Source: a bacterium
GTDB lineage: Bacteria > Verrucomicrobiota > Verrucomicrobiia > Limisphaerales > RI-55
Reading direction: 5' to 3'
Length of the DNA: 64,000 nt
Assembly (NCBI GenBank): GCA_016124235.1
Contig: WGOC01000026.1
Span: forward strand, 1 to 64,000
The notes below the pieces were generated by a model. That model was given only the letters and a program-made list of their open reading frames with translations. It was not told the DNA's origin and ran no database searches. The position numbers and the translations under genes are program-made. Of this stretch, positions 52,846 through 60,924 are shown piece by piece (the first letter of the stretch is position 1; each line of letters begins with the position of its first letter).

Positions 52846-54047
52846 ACGGTTGATGATCCAGTAATGATGTCAGCAATTCTTCCGACCGAATTATGCAGAG
52901 TCAGAACCTCGGTGCAAAGCTTTGCGGCAGTTTCTACCAATCGATTTCTCTCCTCATCGTTGCGAACCAGATGTTCGATCAATGCCGGCAGATCGTCGCA
53001 GTTGGCGGCGGCGTAATGAACGCCAGCTTTAAAGGGCGCGTCGTCGCACATCGGTTCGCTGACGACACACGCTCCACACTGCGCAGCCAGCACGAAGCGA
53101 TCCCATGCGGGACTCCAGGGATACTGGTGCAACATCAAGAGGATTTTGGCGCGGTTCAGGAGCCGGGTTCGATCGTCACCAAAGCAATTGGCGGTAATTA
53201 TTTTGATGCTGATTCCGCGGGCGGAAAGGTCCCGCTTGAGTTGCCCCAGCAACCGTACTCGCCGGTCTTTCCGCAGATAGCCGAGAAAGACGACGTCAAT
53301 ATCCCGGGGCAACCCAAGTGACCGGCCGTTTCCGGGGTGACTTCCCACCGGAACAAAGTGAGCCTGCCAGCCGCGTTCATTGAGAAACCGTTGCCGTTGC
53401 CGGGTGCTTACGATGCAATGGTCCAGCCAGCCTTCCTGGCGGGTCCGGTAAAGACATTCCCAATTCTGCATGGCACCGCGAATCAGCGGCCATTGCGTTT
53501 CCGCGAGGCGCGGATCCGCATTCGCGATCAAACGGCGCGCCCGGCGATAACCCACTCCCGACAATTGCTTGTAGAGCCAATGGCGCAGGTTGCGCAGGGT
53601 GAGGAGTTTTTGCACCGGAGTGAGGCGGTCCTTTGGATGCAGGAGGCCCAGCCGATAATGCCATCTCGCAGCTGCCAGACCGACGCATTCCGCTTCCGAA
53701 GGCGTCGCTTCCGGCGGCAACGTTTCGCGCATCCAAACGGCCGTGACCGGCCGCCGTCTCGCACCGCTGGCCAGCCATTTCCGGTAAATGCCAAAATCAG
53801 CGAGATTGTTCATGAAGAGCAGGATGTCCGTTTCCATTCCTGCGGGATCACCATCCGCGACGAGCGAAGTCGAATAGCCGAGTTGTCGCAAATGTTCACA
53901 GAACGCCGATTCCAAAAGACTGCCGGCGGCGGGCTCGAGCCGGACGTCTGCGACGGCCCATGTTGGCGCCCGATTCGCGACAAGGTGTGGGTGGCCGGTG
54001 GACACGGCGGCGATTGTGCGAACTGGAGGAATTTCGTCGACCCGCAA
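52842..54047 (-). CDS. Glycosyltransferase, CgeB-like (GT1-type C-terminal half)
   Basis: A 401-aa protein of two Rossmann halves. The N-terminal part is poorly conserved. The C-terminal part has HFVPVGSHPGNGRSLGLPRD, IDVVFLGYLRKDRRVRLLGQ, RLLNRAKILLMLHQYPWSPA, VLAAQCGACVVSEPMCDDA and GVHYAAANCDDLPALIEHLV, the nucleotide-sugar-binding pattern of CgeB-like glycosyltransferases. It overlaps the PglD-like gene and reads opposite to DegT. Acceptor unknown. Confidence 0.82.
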   Translation of the reverse strand: MRVDEIPPVRTIAAVSTGHPHLVANRAPTWAVADVRLEPAAGSLLESAFCEHLRQLGYSTSLVADGDPAGMETDILLFMNNLADFGIYRKWLASGARRRPVTAVWMRETLPPEATPSEAECVGLAAARWHYRLGLLHPKDRLTPVQKLLTLRNLRHWLYKQLSGVGYRRARRLIANADPRLAETQWPLIRGAMQNWECLYRTRQEGWLDHCIVSTRQRQRFLNERGWQAHFVPVGSHPGNGRSLGLPRDIDVVFLGYLRKDRRVRLLGQLKRDLSARGISIKIITANCFGDDRTRLLNRAKILLMLHQYPWSPAWDRFVLAAQCGACVVSEPMCDDAPFKAGVHYAAANCDDLPALIEHLVRNDEERNRLVETAAKLCTEVLTLHNSVGRIADIITGSSTV

Positions 54048-54173
54048 TTTTGCGATCGACGCCGGATCAATTACAACGCAACGCGCACCCGAACCATTGT
54101 CCGTGGTAACTGACCGCGTTAACGCGGTATTTACTTCGTATCCCCATTGTCAATGATTCAGGTGTTCCGCATC

Positions 54174-55316
54174 ATGGCCAACATGTTCAAACGCTTCCCG
54201 CAACCGATCTACGTCACCCGGCCATTCCTGCCGCCCATCGCGGATTATACCAAAGGTCTGGAACGCGTTTGGGCGAGCGCGCATCTGACCAATCACGGAC
54301 CGGTGCTGCGACAGTTTGAAGCGGCTCTAAGGGAATATCTGCGCACGGAGAACGTCGCGTTGTTCGCCAACGGCACGCTTGCGTTGCAAATCGCTCTTCG
54401 CGCCCTGGACATAAAAGGCGACGTGATCACCACGCCGTTCACATTCGCGGCGACCACGCACGCACTCGTCTGGAATGGAAACCGGCCGGTGTTCGCCGAC
54501 ATCGAGCCGGATTTCTACACGTTGGATCCGGCGGCCGTTGAGGCGGCCATCACTCCGCAAACCGAGGCAATTCTGGCGGTCCATGTATTTGGTTTTCCCT
54601 GTCGATTGGATGAACTCGCTGCCATCGCCGGACGTTACAAACTACGGCTGATTTATGATGCGGCCCACGCATTCGGTGTCACGGTGGACGGCCAAGCAAT
54701 CGGAGCTTTCGGCGACGTGAGCATGTTCAGCCTGCACGCAACCAAGGTGTTTCACGCCATTGAGGGCGGGCTGCTTATGTTTCATGACTTCCGGCTCAGA
54801 GAATGCCTGGATCTACTGAAGGACTTTGGCATCGCCAGCGAAACCGAAGTCGTGCTGCCGGGGCTCAATGCGAAGATGAATGAATTCGAGGCGTTGATGG
54901 GGCTGCTGCAACTGGACCACGTGCCGGCAATCATCGAACACCGGCGAAGATTTGACGCGATCTATCGCGAGCAGCTGGCGGACGTTCCGGGTTTGCGGAT
55001 TCCAGATTTGCCGTCGCGGAACGTCCAATACAATCACGCGTATTTTCCGTTGGAAATCGTTGCCGGGGAATTTGGGATGTCCCGCGATGAATTGGTTGAA
55101 CGCTTGCAAGAATACAACGTTTTCGCCCGTCGCTATTTTTATCCGCTGGTGCCTGATTACGCCTGCTATCGGGAGCTCGAAACCAAGGACCCATTGGTGG
55201 TTGGGCGTCGCGTCGCCGATCGAATTGTCTGCCTGCCGATCTATGATTCGCTGGCGCCGGAGGACGCGGGAACGATTGCGGATTTGATTCGCTCCTTTTC
55301 ACGGGGGAGCCACTGA
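54174..55316 (+). CDS. DegT/DnrJ/EryC1-family sugar aminotransferase
   Basis: A 380-aa PLP enzyme that aminates a nucleotide-linked keto sugar. The start at 54174 has an AGGTG ribosome-binding site about nine bases before it; earlier TTG and ATG codons lack one. Motifs: YVTRPFLPPIADYTKGLERV, LTNHGPVLRQFEAALREYL, DVITTPFTFAATTHALVWNG, LIYDAAHAFGV with the PLP Asp, and the Schiff-base region SLHATKVFHAIEGG with Lys191, then NAKMNEFEALMGLLQLDHV. It works with the PglD-like acyltransferase and the glycosyltransferase nearby. Divergent from them, so they share a regulatory region (54048-54173). Confidence 0.94.
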   Translation: MANMFKRFPQPIYVTRPFLPPIADYTKGLERVWASAHLTNHGPVLRQFEAALREYLRTENVALFANGTLALQIALRALDIKGDVITTPFTFAATTHALVWNGNRPVFADIEPDFYTLDPAAVEAAITPQTEAILAVHVFGFPCRLDELAAIAGRYKLRLIYDAAHAFGVTVDGQAIGAFGDVSMFSLHATKVFHAIEGGLLMFHDFRLRECLDLLKDFGIASETEVVLPGLNAKMNEFEALMGLLQLDHVPAIIEHRRRFDAIYREQLADVPGLRIPDLPSRNVQYNHAYFPLEIVAGEFGMSRDELVERLQEYNVFARRYFYPLVPDYACYRELETKDPLVVGRRVADRIVCLPIYDSLAPEDAGTIADLIRSFSRGSH

Positions 55317-55328
55317 TTGCTCCGATAT

Positions 55329-56279
55329 CTACGAAATCAGAAACCCGATGCCGACGCCCAGCGCGTAAAGAATGAAGGTGAGCAACGTCAATCCTTGGGC
55401 GGGCACGATCGCCGGAGTGTTGGTCGGCTTCTGCAACAATGTCCGCGCGGCTTTGTAGGCCGGAATAACTGCGAGGGCACCCAGTAGGACGCCGACTGGC
55501 GCGCCAAATACCGGCAACGTCGCCAGGCCCACGAATGCCACGAAAATGATCAAGCCGAACACCCGACTGGCGCGTTCACGTCCCAACCGCACGACGAGGG
55601 TTCGCTTGCCGGAGTCTTTGTCAGCCAGGTAATCGGGGAATTCGTTGATCCAGAGAAACGCCGCGATCAACAGCCCCAACGGTATCGCTGCCAAGATCGT
55701 GAGTTTCCCAACGGCGCCGCGCTGAACCATGAACGTACCAATTGCGATCAAGGGACCATAGCAGAGCGCTACCGCCAATTCACCGAGGCCGCGATACGAG
55801 AGCTTGGCCGGCGGTGCGTGATAAAGGTAAGCGAGCGCGACACCCACGAGTCCGATCCACAGGATTTCCGGCTCCCGCAAAAAGACGATTGCAAAACCGG
55901 CACTAAGGCCGATGGCATAGCTGACCGCCGAAATGCCGATGGTCTCACCGCGGGTGAGCAGGCCATCCACCAACACGCGTTTGCCGCCGGAAAACGGGCT
56001 GCGATCTTTGGCGTCGATCGCTAGGTCAGTTCCGGAATCGTAATCAAAGATCTCGCCCGATGCATTTTTGGCGACTTCGATCGCAAAGATCCCGATCACG
56101 GTGAGCGCGAGCCAACTGTAATCCATGGGTCCGACGCCTGCCGCCGCGCACGCGCCCAAAAACATGGAAGCCATGGAAGCGAGGGAAATTTTCGGATCGG
56201 CGAGCCGCCAAAAGCCGCTCCAGAAATCGTGTTCGGAACGGAATTCTGGATTCGCGATCGCTGGATTTATCGTTTTCAT
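55329..56279 (-). CDS. UbiA-family prenyltransferase (MenA-like)
   Basis: A 316-aa membrane enzyme with about eight or nine helices. The start at 56279 gives the usual cytosolic N-terminus (MKTINPAIANPEFRSEHDFW). The two prenyl-diphosphate motifs are present: NASGEIFDYDSGTDLAIDAK (N-x-x-x-D-x-D type) and NEFPDYLADKDSGKRTLVVR (second Asp-rich motif). A naphthoate prenyltransferase of menaquinone synthesis is the best reading, but UbiA homologues also serve other quinones. No men genes adjacent. Confidence 0.87.
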   Translation of the reverse strand: MKTINPAIANPEFRSEHDFWSGFWRLADPKISLASMASMFLGACAAAGVGPMDYSWLALTVIGIFAIEVAKNASGEIFDYDSGTDLAIDAKDRSPFSGGKRVLVDGLLTRGETIGISAVSYAIGLSAGFAIVFLREPEILWIGLVGVALAYLYHAPPAKLSYRGLGELAVALCYGPLIAIGTFMVQRGAVGKLTILAAIPLGLLIAAFLWINEFPDYLADKDSGKRTLVVRLGRERASRVFGLIIFVAFVGLATLPVFGAPVGVLLGALAVIPAYKAARTLLQKPTNTPAIVPAQGLTLLTFILYALGVGIGFLIS

Positions 56280-56445
56280 CGCGCGCGCTGGCGGCAGTTT
56301 CGCGTCCCTACAGTTCCCGATAGCATTCCTCTCGCTCGCCGGATTTTGCCATTCACTCGTCGCTGATACGGTGCGAGTCACCGCCGCGCTTTCCCGTTGT
56401 TTGCCGGTCGACGGTTGTGGTTCACTCCCGGAAGTCACCCGAGCC

Positions 56446-57891
56446 ATGTCCGCCAAAACATTTGCCGCAAACTGCCTTGCGATCGGCGCGATCGCTGTCG
56501 CCTCCATCGCCACTTCGTCTGCCGGAGAAAAGTTAAACTACTTCCGTGCCGACGGGGGTGTGTCCGCCGATGCGCACGCGTTGCCCGCTGATTTAAACAA
56601 GCCCGAGGCGTTGAAGTGGAGCGCGGCGTTGCCCGTCGGCCAATCGTCGCCGTTGATCAGTCAGGGCAAAGTGTTCGTCACCGGGTTCGATGGTGATCAG
56701 AAGAAACTGGTGACGATCGCGTTTGACGAGATGTCGGGGAAAGAGCTTTGGCGAAAGGCGATCCAGGTCGAGCGCATCGAGGAATATCATCCGCAAACCG
56801 GCACCGGCGCGCCGGCGACCTCCGCGTGCGACGGGAAACACGTTTATGTGTTCTTCGGAAGCTACGGCCTGATTTGTTACGATCTCGACGGCAATGTGGT
56901 TTGGGAGCACCGCTTGGGGCCGTTCCGTGACGAGTACGGCGCCGGCAGTTCACCCATTCTGCTCGACGACAAAATCATCCTCAACCAGGACCACGACGTG
57001 AACAGTTTTGTCGCGGCGTTCGATCGTGCGAGCGGAAAAGAACTTTGGCGCACGGCGCGTCCGGACGCCGTCCGCAGCTACTCGACGCCGGTGATCTGGA
57101 ACCACAATGGCCGGAATGAGGTACTCGTCGCGGGCGCGCTGGAGTTGGCGGCTTATGATCCGGCCGACGGTCAGAAACTTTGGTGGATTTATGGCCTCGC
57201 GCGGATCGTGATTCCGATGCCAATGGCCGATGGAAAACGCATTTACATGGCTTCGTGGGCGCCGGGCGGTGACGCGAGTTCGCGCATTTCCCTGGAACCG
57301 TGGAACGAAGCGGTGGGCAAGTGGGATGCCGACAAGGACGGCGAACTTTCCCGAACCGAGATCAAGGACCGCAACGTTCTCGATCGATTTTTCCGGATGG
57401 ATCTCAATCAAAACGGTCGCCTGAGCGAGACCGAATGGAATCGCCACGCGGAGGTTTTTCGCCGGGCACAAAATGCGTTGCTGGCGATTGAGCCTTCCAG
57501 GGATCGCGGACAACTTCCGGAAGAAGACGTGGTGTGGAAATATCCGCGTGGCGCGCCGTACGTATCATCACCGCTGTTTGACGGTGAAGCCATCTGGATG
57601 GTCAAGGACGGCGGCATCGTGACCAAGATTGAAGCCGCGACCGGCAAACGATTGGCCGAGGAACGACTCGCCGGGCCGGGCAGTTATTACGCATCACCGG
57701 TGGCCGGGGACGGGAAGGTGTACTTCTGCAGCGAACGAGGTGTGGTTAGCATTTTGGCGGCGAAGGGCGACTGGCAGATCCTGTCCTCGCACGATTTCCG
57801 ACAACGAATCGACGCCACACCGGCGATCGATGGCAATCGGTTCTTTCTGCGGACGGAAACGAAACTCTATTGTTTCGGTGGCGGTCGCTAG
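56446..57891 (+). CDS. Exported PQQ-like beta-propeller protein with EF-hands
   Basis: A 481-aa protein from the ATG at 56446 with a signal peptide (MSAKTFAANCLAIGAIAVAS, ending ATSSAGE). Propeller blades: ALKWSAALPVGQSSPLISQG, GKELWRKAIQVERIEEYHPQ, LICYDLDGNVVWEHRLGPFR, GKELWRTARPDAVRSYSTPV, GQKLWWIYGLARIVIPMPM. Between blades lie two EF-hand-like loops, DADKDGELSRTEI and DLNQNGRLSETEW, a calcium-binding insertion. Residues that bind PQQ in dehydrogenases are not evident, so it is probably a scaffold or sensor propeller. Divergent from ubiA. Confidence 0.88.
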   Translation: MSAKTFAANCLAIGAIAVASIATSSAGEKLNYFRADGGVSADAHALPADLNKPEALKWSAALPVGQSSPLISQGKVFVTGFDGDQKKLVTIAFDEMSGKELWRKAIQVERIEEYHPQTGTGAPATSACDGKHVYVFFGSYGLICYDLDGNVVWEHRLGPFRDEYGAGSSPILLDDKIILNQDHDVNSFVAAFDRASGKELWRTARPDAVRSYSTPVIWNHNGRNEVLVAGALELAAYDPADGQKLWWIYGLARIVIPMPMADGKRIYMASWAPGGDASSRISLEPWNEAVGKWDADKDGELSRTEIKDRNVLDRFFRMDLNQNGRLSETEWNRHAEVFRRAQNALLAIEPSRDRGQLPEEDVVWKYPRGAPYVSSPLFDGEAIWMVKDGGIVTKIEAATGKRLAEERLAGPGSYYASPVAGDGKVYFCSERGVVSILAAKGDWQILSSHDFRQRIDATPAIDGNRFFLRTETKLYCFGGGR

Positions 57892-57925
57892 AATCGCTGG
57901 GCTGACGCACCGCAAGTTATTCGCG

Positions 57926-59269
57926 TCACTCCGCGGGATTCTCTCCCAGATCAACCGCGAATTCGACTGGCGGATAATTCACCACAAGTTCGGCTTCGAG
58001 GGTGGGCAGTTGTGTGTCGATCCCTGCGATTGGCGGATCAACGGGTGGCCTCCGGGAACGAAGCGTGGCCGGCGTAAAAAAAATTGCGATGAGCTGGTTC
58101 GCGCCCGATCGATTCGTCGCCGTCGCAATCGGCGCGTGGGCGAACACCTTTTTGGGATGCGGGCCAATCCTCTCGCGCAGACGCGCGCCGATTTGGATTC
58201 CGTATTGGGCCGCTTCCGCCACCAGCAGGATTCCTGGCCGACTGACCTCGAGATCAAGTGCCCCATCGTTTGATTCGGAAGCTGACCAGGTGATCTTGGT
58301 ATCGTCGCTCTCGTTACTGAGTTGCTGGATCGGTGCATTTAGGTCCACATGAAAACGGCCCGGGCGGAAGAATGAGATCTTCCGGGCGCCAAGTTCCCGG
58401 GCGCGATCGATGATCATCAACTCTTGAAACGCAAGTTGCGAAGTGACGTTCATGAATCCGGCCGAGAGGTATTCCTGTATTTCCACGTTCAACTTCAGGG
58501 CGGACGCCGTTTGTGCCAGAAGCGGGTTCGAATAAAAATGGGTCCAGCCCCTGCGGCGGCGATTGCCCAAATTATCAACCGTTGAGCACCGGCAATAAAA
58601 CCAACCCGGTTTGCTGCTGCCGGTCGGGACGATGCGCAAATTGGCGGGAAGACCGGCGTTGTCGGTACGCCTCCGGGGCACATACGGCTGGAGCAAGAGC
58701 CGAAGGCCGTTGGTCTCGACTACCTGCGGTAAAGGTTTGCCAAGCCAGGATTCCGGCTGAATTGGGTGCGGGTTTGCCACCGTAAACTTCATGGATTCGC
58801 GATGATCATCGAACGCAATCTGCAGTGTCTTTTGATCACGCGGAAAGATGTCGAAACGGCGCAACGAATAGCCCGCAGTTGACCAGAACGGGTAAGCAAA
58901 TTCGCGGTACGAATGGTTGAAAATGATCTGCCCTGAATGCCGTGTGAAATCATTCGTCCCCCGACCAGCTGCATCCGTTTCAAACAGCCAGACCCAGAGT
59001 GTCGCGTTGGTAGCCTTGTCCTCGCGGCCCACAAATTTGCCCAACGGCTTTTCCCAACGATCCGGCAAGGCAAAGCGGAGCAAACGTTTCCAACGTGGTT
59101 CGGCGGAAAAAAGGTGGTTGGTCCCGACGACCACGGCAGCCACTCGCAATTCGCCGCCATTCGGCAAGGGAAAGCTTGTGGGCGACGTGCGGATCGATAG
59201 CAGAGTCAGGCCGACGCCAAGTGCAGCAATGGCGGCGATTACCCACGCTCTGGCAGTCCGAATCCTCAC
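57926..59269 (-). CDS. Exported or membrane-anchored protein, unknown family
   Basis: A 447-aa protein. Residues 9-26 (WVIAAIAALGVGLTLLSI) form a signal anchor. The rest is soluble and mixed alpha/beta, with conserved-looking blocks LRVAAVVVGTNHLFSAEPRW, ATLWVWLFETDAAGRGTND, DIFPRDQKTLQIAFDDHRE, LRLLLQPYVPRRR, and ISFFRPGRFHVDLNAPIQQL. I do not recognise a family. Proteins of similar layout occur in secreted protein sets of Verrucomicrobiota. It is convergent with the PQQ-like gene and divergent from the thioredoxin-DUF3738 gene. Confidence 0.7.
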   Translation of the reverse strand: MRIRTARAWVIAAIAALGVGLTLLSIRTSPTSFPLPNGGELRVAAVVVGTNHLFSAEPRWKRLLRFALPDRWEKPLGKFVGREDKATNATLWVWLFETDAAGRGTNDFTRHSGQIIFNHSYREFAYPFWSTAGYSLRRFDIFPRDQKTLQIAFDDHRESMKFTVANPHPIQPESWLGKPLPQVVETNGLRLLLQPYVPRRRTDNAGLPANLRIVPTGSSKPGWFYCRCSTVDNLGNRRRRGWTHFYSNPLLAQTASALKLNVEIQEYLSAGFMNVTSQLAFQELMIIDRARELGARKISFFRPGRFHVDLNAPIQQLSNESDDTKITWSASESNDGALDLEVSRPGILLVAEAAQYGIQIGARLRERIGPHPKKVFAHAPIATATNRSGANQLIAIFFTPATLRSRRPPVDPPIAGIDTQLPTLEAELVVNYPPVEFAVDLGENPAE

Positions 59270-59393
59270 GCAAAGAATGGACCGCGCGTTAACATAATCG
59301 ATTCATCGAATTACGGACTAAATGATGTAACGACTGTTGTGGGATTGAACTTCATACCGTGACGATTCGCTTTTTGTGCAGTCAATTGATGAG

Positions 59394-60782
59394 ATGAAAT
59401 TCGCTGGAACGATGCTGGTTGCCATTTGCCTGTTCACACTTTGTGAGAGCCGTTCATACGGCGTTGCCAGTAGCGATAGTCCCAAGATCGGCGATGTGCC
59501 GCCCGCGCTTACCCTGAGCGAGACGCTCCAAGGGCCGCCGATGCCGGAAATAAGTTGGAACAAGTTAAAGGGAAGAGTCGTTGTCCTCGAGTTTTGGGCA
59601 ACTTGGTGTGCACCTTGTATTCAAGCGATTCCACACATGAATGATCTGGCGGAACAATTCAAAGATAGGCCGGTGGCTTTCATTTCGGTCACCGCTGAGA
59701 ACCAAGATGTCGTGCGTCCCTTTTTGCGGGATCATCCCATGAAATCCTGGATCGGCCTGGATGACTACCAAGTTCTGAACAAGGCGTTTCGAGTGCAAAC
59801 AATACCTCACGCCTTAATTATCGATATGAAAGGTCGAGTTGCGGCGATTGCGCATCCTGAGGAAATTGAGGCCAAGCATTTGGAAGAAGTACTGGCCGGG
59901 AAGAAATGCTCCCTGCCCGCGCCGGTTATTTCGACCACCGACAAGTTTTCTTCAGAAGTGGTGCCCAACCAATCACCGCCTCTCTTTGAAATTTCAATTC
60001 GCGAGCATCCCATGCCGGAAAGATTCCAGGGCTCGGTCGGTATTTGGTCGTCGAATACCGATCATTCCCAATTCACGGGTAAGATTGCTACGGTCAAATC
60101 CGCATTGGATGCTGTCTTTGGGGTGACCTCCAGCCGGATGTTGATCGACTGCAAATTGCCCGACGGCTATTACAACTTCGAATTGCGAACTCCTTCGGGC
60201 TCATCGAGCGATCTTCAAAATTCCTTCGCCGCTGCTCTTCGCAGCACGTTTAATCTGGATGTCCGGTTCACGACGAAGGAGATGGATTCCTACGTCCTCA
60301 CACAAGTGAATCTGAACGCCCCGGGGCTCGTTGAAGTTGAGAAACTGGGTGGTGGAGGCCGACCGGCCGGTCGTTACTATTCCAGTGGGACCCGTTTCAA
60401 AGAGGTCGTGAACAACCTTGAGACGCTGCTTGGGCGACCGGTTTTTGACGAGTCCGGATTGGACGGCATTTACTCGGTGGATTTGAAGTGGAAACTTTCT
60501 GCCGCGGAGCAATTGCAAGTGGGCACCGACCGGAGAGTCTGGCGTGCGATCGAAGCCAATCCGGAAGGCGACTGGATTGCTGACCTGCCCGCGGAATTGC
60601 GCGAAGGCGAGACACTTGAAAAGGTGACTCGCCTTAAAACCGAATTGGCAAAGCCGGATTATGAGCGTTTTCGTCCGGATCCTGAAACGGTCGTGGAAGC
60701 TGTCCGTAATCGCCTGGGACTGAAGCTCACTCCCGTTCGGCGACCGGTTGACGTCATGGAAGTGACCAGCGCGGCACATTAA
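59394..60782 (+). CDS. Exported thioredoxin (TlpA/ResA-like) fused to DUF3738
   Basis: A 462-aa protein. The start at 59394 gives a signal peptide (MKFAGTMLVAICLFTL). The TlpA/ResA-like domain at about 30-175 has the active site Cys72-Ala-Pro-Cys75 (LEFWATWCAPCIQAIPHMND), and IPHALIIDMKGRVAAIAHP with the cis-Pro region. From about 200 onward follows a DUF3738 (soil-associated TIGR03435-type) domain: IREHPMPERFQGSVGIWSSN, LIDCKLPDGYYNFELRTPSG, FAAALRSTFNLDVRFTTKEM, SGTRFKEVVNNLETLLGRP, VFDESGLDGIYSVDLKWKL. The combination suggests an extracytoplasmic oxidoreductase with a substrate-binding or peptidase-like domain. Function of the second domain is unknown. Confidence 0.88.
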   Translation: MKFAGTMLVAICLFTLCESRSYGVASSDSPKIGDVPPALTLSETLQGPPMPEISWNKLKGRVVVLEFWATWCAPCIQAIPHMNDLAEQFKDRPVAFISVTAENQDVVRPFLRDHPMKSWIGLDDYQVLNKAFRVQTIPHALIIDMKGRVAAIAHPEEIEAKHLEEVLAGKKCSLPAPVISTTDKFSSEVVPNQSPPLFEISIREHPMPERFQGSVGIWSSNTDHSQFTGKIATVKSALDAVFGVTSSRMLIDCKLPDGYYNFELRTPSGSSSDLQNSFAAALRSTFNLDVRFTTKEMDSYVLTQVNLNAPGLVEVEKLGGGGRPAGRYYSSGTRFKEVVNNLETLLGRPVFDESGLDGIYSVDLKWKLSAAEQLQVGTDRRVWRAIEANPEGDWIADLPAELREGETLEKVTRLKTELAKPDYERFRPDPETVVEAVRNRLGLKLTPVRRPVDVMEVTSAAH

Positions 60783-60924
60783 AGGAGGACGAGCAGCGGC
60801 CAGCCGAGGTCGTCTCGCAGAGGTCCATTGGGACGGTGATTTTGAATTCCCCAGCCTTCGATGGCATCCAATCCGGCAACCCAAATTCTTGACCAGCGTT
60901 GCCCGTCCTACAACACTCCCCAAC

